DNA of 9,456 nucleotides from Lachnospiraceae bacterium UBA3814 (GTDB lineage: Bacteria > Bacillota > Clostridia > Lachnospirales > Lachnospiraceae), in assembly GCA_002368575.1 (NCBI GenBank), contig DFEA01000045.1, forward strand, positions 1 through 9,456. Reading direction: 5' to 3'. The translations under genes and the position numbers were made by a program. The notes beneath the pieces are model-generated. The model worked only from the letters and a program-made list of their open reading frames with translations, was not told the DNA's origin and did not search any database. Each line of letters begins with the position of its first letter. The stretch's first letter is position 1. Positions 1 to 6,350 of the stretch are shown here, one piece after another.

Positions 1-824
1 GTGGAAAAAGCATCGTCAAGCTCTATAAAGCCGTATTCGTTGCTGTTCCAGATGATAAATTCCTCGCAGAATCTTGAAAGATGCATCATTATCATGGAAG
101 CATCCGAAAGATACTCTATAAGATAGTCCCTGTCAGAAACCGAATCCATGCTGTTTAAGGTGGGGCCGCCAAATCCGAGAAGCTCTGCAGTATAGGCTCT
201 GTCGAGAGGATAGGTGGTCCCTGCAAGCGCTCCCGCACCAAGGGGACAGTAATTCATCCTCTGAAGGCAGTCCGAAAGCCTTCCCTCGTCACGCCTGAAC
301 ATTTCAAAATAAGCCCCGAGATGATGGGACAGCGTCACCGGCTGGGCCTTCTGAAGATGTGTAAAGCCGGGCATTATCGTATTCAGATGCTTAGTCTGAA
401 GCTCAAGCAGAGTATTAAGGAGCGCGATCACAAGTTCCCTTGTCTCCCTTATCACATCCCTGGCATAGAGCCTCATGTCAAGCGCGACCTGATCATTTCT
501 GCTCCTTCCGGTATGAAGCCGTTTTCCTGCCTCACCGGACCGCTCAATAAGCTTCGCCTCCACCAGGCTGTGTATATCCTCATACTCCTCAGAGGGCGCT
601 ATCCTGCCATTTTCTATATCCTCAAGCACCGACTTGAGGCCGGCTGTTATGCTCTGAACGTCTTCAGGACTTATGATGCCCTGCTTCCCAAGCATTTCGG
701 CATGCGCGATGCTTCCGGTAATATCCTGCTTATACAGCCTGAAGTCAAACATTATCGAAGCATTAAAGGAATTGACTGCCTCATCAGTCTCCTTTGTAAA
801 TCTTCCGCCCCAAAGCGTAGCCAT
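1..824 (-). CDS. argH: Argininosuccinate lyase, N-terminal 274 residues (cut by window edge)
   Basis: This gene catalyses the last step of arginine biosynthesis in the cytosol: argininosuccinate to arginine plus fumarate. Translating the minus strand from the ATG at 824 gives MATLWGGRF, the usual start of the family. The conserved GRSRNDQVALDMRL and GFTHLQKAQP blocks follow; the second holds the catalytic histidine region. PLGAGALAGTTYPLDR comes next. The frame stays open to base 1 and ends at ELDDAFS, just before where the family signature GSSxMPxKxNP is expected. About 60% of the usual 460 or so residues are therefore present. An AGGAGGT ribosome binding site lies at 833-839, 8 bases from the ATG. 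The gene has its own sigma-A-like promoter (869-897). No other arginine gene is seen nearby. The family assignment is secure; whether the missing part is intact cannot be seen. Confidence 0.97.
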   Translation of the reverse strand, partial: MATLWGGRFTKETDEAVNSFNASIMFDFRLYKQDITGSIAHAEMLGKQGIISPEDVQSITAGLKSVLEDIENGRIAPSEEYEDIHSLVEAKLIERSGEAGKRLHTGRSRNDQVALDMRLYARDVIRETRELVIALLNTLLELQTKHLNTIMPGFTHLQKAQPVTLSHHLGAYFEMFRRDEGRLSDCLQRMNYCPLGAGALAGTTYPLDRAYTAELLGFGGPTLNSMDSVSDRDYLIEYLSDASMIMMHLSRFCEEFIIWNSNEYGFIELDDAFS

Positions 825-868
825 TCCGCCTTACCTCCTGTCTGCGCAACTCAAAAACCATACGAACG

Positions 869-897
869 ATTATACCCTTTCCACCTTCATTATTCAA
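869..897 (-). promoter_or_regulatory. Sigma-A-type promoter of argH
   Basis: Read on the minus strand, the sequence is TTGAAT (892-897), a 17-base spacer, and a perfect TATAAT (869-874). Transcription would start near 862, giving a leader of about 38 bases that contains the AGGAGGT site. The -35 lies within CTTGAATAATGAAG, which resembles one half of a Firmicute ArgR/AhrC arginine box; only a half-site is visible, so arginine control is a guess. Confidence 0.75.
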
Positions 898-934
898 GCG
901 CTCCTTCAGACTCCGATATAATGCTCCTCATTAT

Positions 935-972
935 TGAGGTAACAGTTCACCCTTCGGTGAACTGTTACCTCA
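935..972. repeat. 17-bp perfect inverted repeat overlapping the yfhO-like stop codon; possible terminator or 3' stabiliser
   Basis: The arms at 935-951 and 956-972 are perfectly complementary around a 4-base loop (CTTC on plus, GAAG on minus). The TAA stop of the YfhO-family gene (965-967) lies inside one arm, so the hairpin would form at the very end of that transcript. No run of T follows on the minus strand, so it is not a standard intrinsic terminator. A smaller hairpin (918-923 with 929-934) follows immediately. The base TGAGG at 926-930 (read on minus) could also pair with the CCTCA at 935-939, competing with the large stem. It sits between the YfhO gene and the argH promoter, as expected for a transcript end. 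Confidence 0.6.
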
Positions 973-3568
973 GATTGTTCACTTTCCGTTTCTTACGAAC
1001 GGCTGCCGAAAGCACAAGCATAACGATCCCGATAAGAGATACCGCAAGTCCTGCAAAGGTACCGTGAGGTATGTAGCGAAGCTCAATACTGTTAGGCCCG
1101 GCGGGAAGCCTTATGCCCATAAGCATGTCCATGACGGGCTCCTGCTTTACGGACCTGCCGTTAAGCCTTACCCTCCAGCCCGTATCAAAGGGAATGGATA
1201 ATACCGCCAGCTGCTCCTCCTCCTTACTGTCTGCTTCAAAGGTAAGGTGCGAGCTGCTTATTTCCGTCACCTCGCCTATCCCTTTATTAAGCTTACCGGC
1301 CCTTTTTGCCCACTCGGCAAGCCTATCCCTGTCCTCATAGTAAAAGCGGGGCGCGGTGATCTCAAGACTGTCGCCCAAAAGCTTCAGGCTTATGCTTATG
1401 CTCTCACCCTTCTTAAAGTAGCCTGCCCCCAGAACATTCCAATGGTTTTCGGTAAAGTACAGCCCTCTGGACTCCCCGTTCACAAAGAGCTCGGCACCCT
1501 GCCTGTGCGGGGCCTCAAAGAAAAGATACAGCGGCATTTCGCTGGTTATCCTTATGGTATAATCAATACTGCCCTCCCCGGATTCCGACACATATTTTCC
1601 CGGAGACTCTTCCCTCACTCCGTGAAGCACGGTCTCATACTCTGCCGGAAGGTAGATATCATGCCTGTCGGTTTTGCTTCCGTCCTCAAACCAGCAGGAG
1701 GCTATAAGATTCTGCTTCGCAAAGGTATCCCCCTGAGTATCGTCAAGCACCGGAAGCCCTTCGGGGGCTATATAGGCCATCGGGAGAGCCAGGCTGTTTT
1801 TGTATACATGATATTTCCCTGAATACGGCAGATGCTCATAGGGCTTTAACACCTCATCAAACTGCGATATGAGGTATCTGATGCCGAAGAAGGCATCCAC
1901 AAAGGAGGTGCTGCCCCCGTTATAATAGGTATAATATACGGTTTTGCAGAAGCCGAAATTCTTAAGCCAGTCCAGTATCTCGTCCTTTTCGCAGGAGCTG
2001 TCATGGGAAAGCCCTATATAATCGAACATGGCAGGGTCGTTTACCGCCCGGTCGAATTCCTTTTCCAGCCGGTAGAAGCCCTTATCCTCCTGTTTGACAA
2101 AGCCCACGGCCTCCCCTATGGTATGGTAATCCTCCCTGAAACCAGCCATTTCAGGAAGTATTCCTTCGTTGGAGTTAAGGCTTAAATAGGCGTTTACCGA
2201 ATTATGCAGCATATCCGCCGCGCTCACAAGGAAAAGCAGCGCAAGGCCCGCGCATTTATAAATCCTGCCGCTTTTTAATGCGCTCTCTTTTGCATGACGG
2301 ACAAACAGACATAGAAGCGCCGTACACAGGATAATGAGAAGATTTATGACCTTATCCCTGTTGTCCACATATGTATCCCCTGTGATAAAGAGCCACAGCA
2401 GGTAAAGGGAAAGGACCGCGCAGGGAACAATTAACAGCCTGACTGAGCATTTGCCGTCAAAAAAGCTTATAAAGCCCTTATAGCCAAGGACTATGGTGAT
2501 CAGACTTATAAAGTAGGCATATCTCCAGTAAAAGCCCTCCGGGTTGTTAAAGCCGTGCCAAACGGCGTCCAGAGTATTTATCCACATACTGACCATAAGG
2601 CTCATAAACAGGAACAGGGCCCCGAGCTTCTCTCTGAGCCCGTATTCGCCCGAGGCAAAATATATGAGGGCAAAAAATACGGCTGCCACAGAGCAGTATA
2701 TAAGAGGCCTCAGATCATTTTCGGCGCTCCCGGAGAAAAAGCCGGCAAACACCTGATTCATGGGGAAGCGCCTGTAAAAGCCGTAGTCGGCCCCTTCCAC
2801 GGTCTTCTCTCCTATCAGCGAAAGCCCCGTCCTTATAAGGAAAAAGCCGTCAGTCAAAAGGATCACTATCCCGGCATGAAAAAGTGAGGGGAGCCGTTTT
2901 AAACAGGCAGGCTTCATAATGCAAAGTGATATATAAAGAAGCACCAGAAAGATCACCAGCATAAAGCCCATATGGTAGTTTATGAAGATATACAGCACTG
3001 TAATAAGAACAAAGGGAAGGTAACAGCTGTCCTCCTCAACGAACCTGAGAAAAAAGTATACCACAAGGGGAAGAATGGCAAGGCAGCCGAAATATATCGT
3101 CAGCACCAGGTAGGCGAAAAAAAAGCTGCAGAAGGAATATGCCGTTGAAAAAATGAGCGACGCAAAGGAGCGGCGGTACCGGTTATTCAAAAGGACCGAA
3201 GCCGAAAGGCCCGCTATGGAGACCTGAAGGGAAAAAAGCAGCTCTATACCGTATGCTATCTTATCGCCGGGAAACAGAAAAAGGATAAAAAGAAGGGGAT
3301 CATGAAGCTGAAAGGCCGCAAGCCCCGGGTAGTCACCGCCGATAGTCTTTGCAAGCATATAGGAAAAATCGTTTTTTGACCTGAATATATTAATGAAATA
3401 AGCGTAGAAATTGACAAATTCAATATCCATATCCCCCGTGAGGATGGAAAAGGGGCCGAAGGGATACACCCTGCACAATGCAAAAAAAATCTGCACCATG
3501 AGGAAGGGGATCAAAAATGCAGATATATACAGAAAAGCCTTGGATCTTATCAGTTTATGCGCATTCAT
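965..3568 (-). CDS. YfhO-family polytopic membrane protein (GT-C-like glycosyltransferase)
   Basis: This is a large integral membrane protein of 867 residues from the ATG at 3568. The first hydrophobic segment (about residues 10-32) is followed by an outside loop with GDMDIEFVNFYAYF and then TIGGDYPGLAAFQLHDPL. This layout is typical of YfhO proteins, in which an acidic residue in the first loop is thought to be catalytic, as in other GT-C enzymes. Many further hydrophobic segments fill the first half. A soluble domain follows, containing LSIPFDTGWRVRLNG, a C-terminal YfhO hallmark, and then a last membrane helix with a basic tail (RKKRK). Bacillus subtilis YfhO decorates lipoteichoic acid with GlcNAc from an undecaprenyl carrier; the substrate here is unknown. 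The start is uncertain: the frame extends to a TTG at 3595, and neither site has a visible Shine-Dalgarno sequence. The ATG was chosen because it places the first helix close to the N-terminus. The lipoprotein gene upstream ends 55 bases away, separated by a weak GC hairpin (3605-3618) followed by a T-rich stretch on minus. No csbB-like or gtcA-like partner is seen. Confidence 0.9.
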   Translation of the reverse strand: MNAHKLIRSKAFLYISAFLIPFLMVQIFFALCRVYPFGPFSILTGDMDIEFVNFYAYFINIFRSKNDFSYMLAKTIGGDYPGLAAFQLHDPLLFILFLFPGDKIAYGIELLFSLQVSIAGLSASVLLNNRYRRSFASLIFSTAYSFCSFFFAYLVLTIYFGCLAILPLVVYFFLRFVEEDSCYLPFVLITVLYIFINYHMGFMLVIFLVLLYISLCIMKPACLKRLPSLFHAGIVILLTDGFFLIRTGLSLIGEKTVEGADYGFYRRFPMNQVFAGFFSGSAENDLRPLIYCSVAAVFFALIYFASGEYGLREKLGALFLFMSLMVSMWINTLDAVWHGFNNPEGFYWRYAYFISLITIVLGYKGFISFFDGKCSVRLLIVPCAVLSLYLLWLFITGDTYVDNRDKVINLLIILCTALLCLFVRHAKESALKSGRIYKCAGLALLFLVSAADMLHNSVNAYLSLNSNEGILPEMAGFREDYHTIGEAVGFVKQEDKGFYRLEKEFDRAVNDPAMFDYIGLSHDSSCEKDEILDWLKNFGFCKTVYYTYYNGGSTSFVDAFFGIRYLISQFDEVLKPYEHLPYSGKYHVYKNSLALPMAYIAPEGLPVLDDTQGDTFAKQNLIASCWFEDGSKTDRHDIYLPAEYETVLHGVREESPGKYVSESGEGSIDYTIRITSEMPLYLFFEAPHRQGAELFVNGESRGLYFTENHWNVLGAGYFKKGESISISLKLLGDSLEITAPRFYYEDRDRLAEWAKRAGKLNKGIGEVTEISSSHLTFEADSKEEEQLAVLSIPFDTGWRVRLNGRSVKQEPVMDMLMGIRLPAGPNSIELRYIPHGTFAGLAVSLIGIVMLVLSAAVRKKRKVNNLR

Positions 3569-3623
3569 AGCGTAAGTGTAGCACCATACAGTCAATAAAA
3601 CAAGCCGCAGATCAGCGGTGTAT

Positions 3624-4661
3624 TTACTTAAACGGAGTGAATTTCAGTGAAAGCCTGTCACTGTTTATCCGCGTTATCGCCGAATTGAACTCCTCCTCCG
3701 TTATCGGCTCCCATTCCCGGTCGTTATAGGCTGTAAACCAGGGATTATCTTTATCCTCAGCGGTATCATATTTATACCCTACCTGCCAGAAAAGCTCCGT
3801 GGAATTAGGCTCCAACGAATAGATCACATAACAGGTCTCACCGGCCTCTCCGGTGTATTCGTTTAATATATCATTCCAGGCCAGAGCATAGTATTCATTT
3901 CCCTCAGATCCGCCGGCAGCGTAAGCAGGTTCTCTGTCCACCATGGTATAAAGCCTTAGGATCGAGCTCTGCTTACTGCCTGTACCTCCGATGATAAGCT
4001 CATCAATACCGTCGCCGTTAACGTCGGCATAGGCATAGCCCGTATCCGCGGGGATCTCCTCGTCAGCCATACATTCATTAAGAACCTCAGGATACAGCTC
4101 CTCTCCTCTGGTGCCGGACCTGTATACAAACCTGTTTTCCCCTACTCCCGAAATACCCTCGATAATACTGTCAGCCGCGTCATAAAGCTTTCTATAGCTC
4201 TCAGGCATATCCGGTTCGTTATAGTCCCACTGTATCTCGGAGGCGGTCCCCTTTCCTACGTTATATATGGTACCGTCTGCCGTAAAGACCTCCCCCTCCT
4301 TAGTAAACATCCCTCCGGCGTAAACAGAGCAGTCCTCAGAGGTCCCTATGGTGAAAACAAGCCCGGGATAGCCCGCATCCACCAGGGCCTTATCATAAAT
4401 ATCGATACTGTCCCCATAAACCTGCGCATAGGTCGTCCCGGCAAGCTCATCGGGAACAGTGACCTCAATAAGGTCCGTAGAAAGAACACTGTCCGTAAGA
4501 TAAGCGCTGCCCTCTTCTCCCGCATCCGTTTCGGGATCCTCCCCAGTCACAGTCATTTCGCTGTTTTCCTTAAGAGCACTAGCGCTTCCTCCTATATTTA
4601 TATTCATACAGGCTGTCAAAAGAAATGCCATTGCCATGGCAGATATGATTATCCTCTTCAT
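3624..4661 (-). CDS. Predicted secreted lipoprotein with an FG-GAP/EF-loop-like motif
   Basis: The 345-residue product starts with a basic n-region (MKRI), a hydrophobic stretch and a lipobox LTAC with Cys18, so it should be exported and lipid-anchored to the outer face of the membrane. An acidic linker rich in E, D, T and G follows (residues about 26-55). Residues 213-225 read DVNGDGIDELIIG. This Dx[N/D]xDGxxEL loop is seen in FG-GAP/VCBS repeats and EF-hand-like calcium loops, and occurs here only once. I do not recognise the rest of the protein or assign it a function. An AAGGAG site at 4668-4673 lies 6 bases from the ATG, which fixes the start. It has a long leader with inverted repeats and an upstream extended -10 promoter. 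It could be co-transcribed with the downstream YfhO-family gene, but the spacing and a weak intervening hairpin leave that open. Confidence 0.85.
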   Translation of the reverse strand: MKRIIISAMAMAFLLTACMNINIGGSASALKENSEMTVTGEDPETDAGEEGSAYLTDSVLSTDLIEVTVPDELAGTTYAQVYGDSIDIYDKALVDAGYPGLVFTIGTSEDCSVYAGGMFTKEGEVFTADGTIYNVGKGTASEIQWDYNEPDMPESYRKLYDAADSIIEGISGVGENRFVYRSGTRGEELYPEVLNECMADEEIPADTGYAYADVNGDGIDELIIGGTGSKQSSILRLYTMVDREPAYAAGGSEGNEYYALAWNDILNEYTGEAGETCYVIYSLEPNSTELFWQVGYKYDTAEDKDNPWFTAYNDREWEPITEEEFNSAITRINSDRLSLKFTPFK

Positions 4662-4686
4662 TTTTGTCTCCTTAATATTATGTCCC

Positions 4687-4749
4687 GCCTGCTGTCTCTC
4701 ACCTTGCGGTCTGACCGCCGGATGCAGGCAGACGCTTTGTTCGAAAGCG
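4687..4749 (-). promoter_or_regulatory. Structured 5' leader of the lipoprotein gene
   Basis: Read as minus-strand RNA, three stems can form in order. CGCUUU pairs with AAAGCG across a 5-base loop (4733-4749). GCCUGC (4724-4729) pairs with GCAGGC (4687-4692). Inside that stem is the palindrome GCGGTCAGACCGC (4706-4718). The outer stem ends 13 bases before the AAGGAG ribosome binding site, so folding could affect translation. It matches no riboswitch class that I recognise; regulation is an inference from pairing only. As DNA, the 13-bp palindrome could also be a protein-binding site. Confidence 0.4.
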
Positions 4750-4772
4750 ATAACAGCTGCCCGTCATTACCA

Positions 4773-4781
4773 AGTATAACA
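4773..4781 (-). promoter_or_regulatory. Extended -10 promoter of the lipoprotein gene
   Basis: On the minus strand TGTTATACT gives a TGn-extended -10 (TATACT at 4773-4778). The corresponding -35 position (4796-4801) reads TGGCTG, a poor match, which suggests that the extended -10 or an activator carries the promoter. Transcription would begin near 4766, about 105 bases before the start codon. The same element precedes the AAA-ATPase gene. Confidence 0.5.
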
Positions 4782-4802
4782 GAAAAGAGAACGGCCAGCC
4801 AC
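4773..4802. repeat. Promoter-block repeat, copy 1
   Basis: These 30 bases match 9262-9291 at 28 positions. Similarity continues more weakly for about 20 further bases to higher coordinates, including TTTTATCAAAG on minus against TTTTATTAAAT in the other copy. The block ends 112 bases from the lipoprotein start codon. Confidence 0.8.
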
Positions 4803-4803
4803 C

Positions 4804-4848
4804 CTCTTTGATAAAACAAAAGGATACACTCTTTAGTAGAACAAAAGG
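4804..4848. repeat. Two 20-bp direct repeats, operator-like, upstream of the lipoprotein promoter
   Basis: Copies at 4804-4823 and 4829-4848 are identical at 17 of 20 positions and are set 25 bases apart. Their minus-strand consensus is CCTTTTGTTYTAYYAAAGAG. Each has partial twofold symmetry (in the second, CTTTAGT and ACAAAAG around AGA, with one mismatch). They abut the weak -35 region of the lipoprotein promoter, a position typical of activator or repressor sites. The protein that binds them cannot be named. Confidence 0.6.
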
Positions 4849-4881
4849 GTGAATGGCAATGCCGCGTATGAGCTACTGTTC

Positions 4882-4910
4882 TTGTCCCGTAAAACAAATC
4901 GTTGTATAAT
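4882..4910 (+). promoter_or_regulatory. Sigma-A-type promoter for the Nudix-PgeF gene
   Basis: TTGTCC (4882-4887), a 17-base spacer and a perfect TATAAT (4905-4910) make the best plus-strand match in the intergenic region. Transcription would start near 4917 and leave a leader of about 130 bases. Later TATAAT sequences at 4936 and 5009 lack a recognisable -35 at the right distance, but use of the latter cannot be excluded. The ATAATCAG repeat overlaps this -10. Confidence 0.55.
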
Positions 4911-5046
4911 CAGCGTATAAAAAATGATAATCAGTTATAATTTTTATCTGTATAAAATACTGTAACGGTTTACCATAGGATGAACGCCGATTACAGTTAC
5001 AGCTGCCATATAATAATGTATTTCAGACTGTCTGGAACGGGAACAA

Positions 5047-6297
5047 ATGATCAATACTGTATTATGTTATCTTGAAAAAGACGGAAAAAACCTGATGCTC
5101 CACCGTACTAAAAAGGAGGGGGATATCAACCGGGATAAGTGGATAGGCGTGGGCGGGAAGCTTGAAGAAGGGGAAAGTCCTGAGGATTGCCTGTTAAGGG
5201 AGGTATATGAGGAAACGGGCTATCAGCTGCTGAACTGGAGCTTCAGGGCTCTGATCACTTTTGTTTACGGCGATATCACGGAACAGATGTATCTGTTCTC
5301 TTCCTCGGAATTTACCGGGACTGAAAAGGTCTGTGATGAGGGAGACCTTGAGTGGATACCGAAGGAGGATATCCTTAACCTTCCTCTATGGGAAGGTGAC
5401 CGGATCTTTTTGCGCCGCCTTTGGGAGAATTCTCCCTTCTTTACACTGACGCTTCATTATGACCGGGACGGGAGGCTGACAAAACGAGCGATCCATGAGG
5501 AAAACGGCAGGGATTACCTGACATTTAAAAAGCTTAATGCCCTCCCCTGGCTCATGAACGCTTTTTCAACCAGGCGCGGCGGTGTGAGCGAAGGCAGGTA
5601 TGCCAGCATGAATCTGTCCTTCAGCGTAGGGGACGATCCGGCCAGAGTCGTTACAAACTATCGCCTCATGGGAGAAAAGATCGGTGTATCGGCAGAGGAT
5701 ATGGTGCTGGCACATCAGACTCATACAACGAATGTAATGCCTGTCGGCAATGAACACAGGGGAATGGGTATTGTAAAGGAGCGCTCCTTTTCCGATATCG
5801 ACGGGATCATGACGGATACAAAGGGGCTGTGTCTTGTTACATCTCATGCGGACTGTGTGCCGCTGTATTTTGTGGATCCTGTCAATCATGCTATTGCCCT
5901 GGCGCATTCGGGCTGGAAGGGAACCGCCGGGAATATATGCAAAAACACTGTGGACGGCATGCGCTTAAGCTATAATACCGACCCGAAGGAGCTTATCGCG
6001 GTGATCGGTCCGGCTATAGGGGTTGAGTGCTATGAGGTCGGTCCGGACGTTGCCGGTATTTTCCGTTCAAAGTACAATATGCCGGAGTGTGAAGCGATTC
6101 TCAGGCCGAAGGATAACGGCAAATTTGACCTGGATCTCATCAGGGCAAACCTTATCAACATGGTAAACTGTGGGATACTGCCTGAAAATATAGAGGTATC
6201 TGACATCTGTACATGTTGCTGCCATGACTGGATGCACTCCCATCGGGGGAGTGGCGGAAAACGGGGCGGCATGGCAGCATTTCTGATGATACGCTAA
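5047..6297 (+). CDS. Fusion protein: MutT-like Nudix hydrolase + PgeF/YlmD (polyphenol oxidase/LACC1-like) domain
   Basis: This is one uninterrupted 416-residue frame with two enzyme domains. Residues 1 to about 130 are a Nudix hydrolase. Its start, INTVLCYLEKDGKNLMLHR, resembles MutX/8-oxo-dGTP diphosphatases. Its Nudix box is complete: G37, E43, R51-E52, E55-E56 and G58. Residues about 165-416 are a PgeF (DUF152) domain, with FSTRRGGVSEG, LAHQTH, HADCVPL, AHSGWKG and the C-terminal SHRGSGGKRGGMAAF. The expected zinc/active-site residues are present: H226, C270 and H287. PgeF proteins are tied to removal of wrongly built muropeptide precursors, and YlmD/LACC1 relatives act on purine nucleosides. 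Both parts are probably cytosolic. The ribosome binding site is weak (GGAACGGGAA just upstream), so the start rests on domain alignment. The PgeF domain carries a CTCCC cluster (388-392), slightly richer in cysteine than usual. The protein could remove oxidised nucleotides and process purine nucleosides, but coupling of the two activities is inferred. Confidence 0.95.
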   Translation: MINTVLCYLEKDGKNLMLHRTKKEGDINRDKWIGVGGKLEEGESPEDCLLREVYEETGYQLLNWSFRALITFVYGDITEQMYLFSSSEFTGTEKVCDEGDLEWIPKEDILNLPLWEGDRIFLRRLWENSPFFTLTLHYDRDGRLTKRAIHEENGRDYLTFKKLNALPWLMNAFSTRRGGVSEGRYASMNLSFSVGDDPARVVTNYRLMGEKIGVSAEDMVLAHQTHTTNVMPVGNEHRGMGIVKERSFSDIDGIMTDTKGLCLVTSHADCVPLYFVDPVNHAIALAHSGWKGTAGNICKNTVDGMRLSYNTDPKELIAVIGPAIGVECYEVGPDVAGIFRSKYNMPECEAILRPKDNGKFDLDLIRANLINMVNCGILPENIEVSDICTCCCHDWMHSHRGSGGKRGGMAAFLMIR

Positions 6298-6350
6298 AAA
6301 ACCGGCATAACACCTTATGAGAAGAATTCAGGCACAGTTCTTCATATATC

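Larger units (their letters stand above)
4662..5046. other. Intergenic region with divergent promoters, tandem boxes and a structured leader
   Basis: This 385-base stretch separates the minus-strand lipoprotein gene from the plus-strand Nudix-PgeF gene. It holds, from left to right: a roughly 105-base leader with inverted repeats (4687-4749), an extended -10 promoter within a block repeated elsewhere in the window (4773-4802), two 20-bp operator-like boxes (4804-4823 and 4829-4848), a plus-strand sigma-A-like promoter (4882-4910), and two ATAATCAG direct repeats (4906-4913 and 4927-4934). The 7-bp arms CTGTAAC (4960-4966) and GTTACAG (4996-5002) could form a hairpin in the plus-strand leader. 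A minus-strand frame open from 4897 to 4658 has no family resemblance and covers the promoter, so I do not count it as a gene. Confidence 0.7.

Noticed and set aside
321..1067. Plus-strand 248-codon open frame antisense to argH and the end of the YfhO-family gene
   Set aside because: It is a shadow frame opposite well-conserved argH coding sequence, with no family features.
1247..1822. Plus-strand 191-codon open frame inside the YfhO-family gene
   Set aside because: It is a shadow on the opposite strand of an intact YfhO coding region with no matching domain.
3605..3618. Intrinsic terminator after the 3624-4661 lipoprotein gene
   Set aside because: The stem is only 4 GC pairs with a 6-base loop; the T-rich tail (CTTGTTTTATT on minus) is suggestive but not enough for a confident feature.
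4804..4848. Two-unit tandem repeat as a CRISPR array
   Set aside because: Only two imperfect units with a 5-base gap between them; there is no spacer-length separation and no cas gene.
4658..4897. Minus-strand 79-codon open frame covering the lipoprotein leader and promoter
   Set aside because: It has no recognisable family and overlaps the lipoprotein start. Its WLAVLFSVIL resembles WLSALFSVIL at the 5' extension of the ATPase frame only because both read through the same DNA repeat; both base differences in that block would change the amino acid, so there is no sign of coding selection.
6298..6350. Possible bidirectional terminator between the convergent Nudix-PgeF and lipoprotein genes
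   Set aside because: Only a 6-bp A/T-rich stem (GAAGAA 6321-6326, TTCTTC 6338-6343) with an 11-base loop and no T-run; too weak to call.
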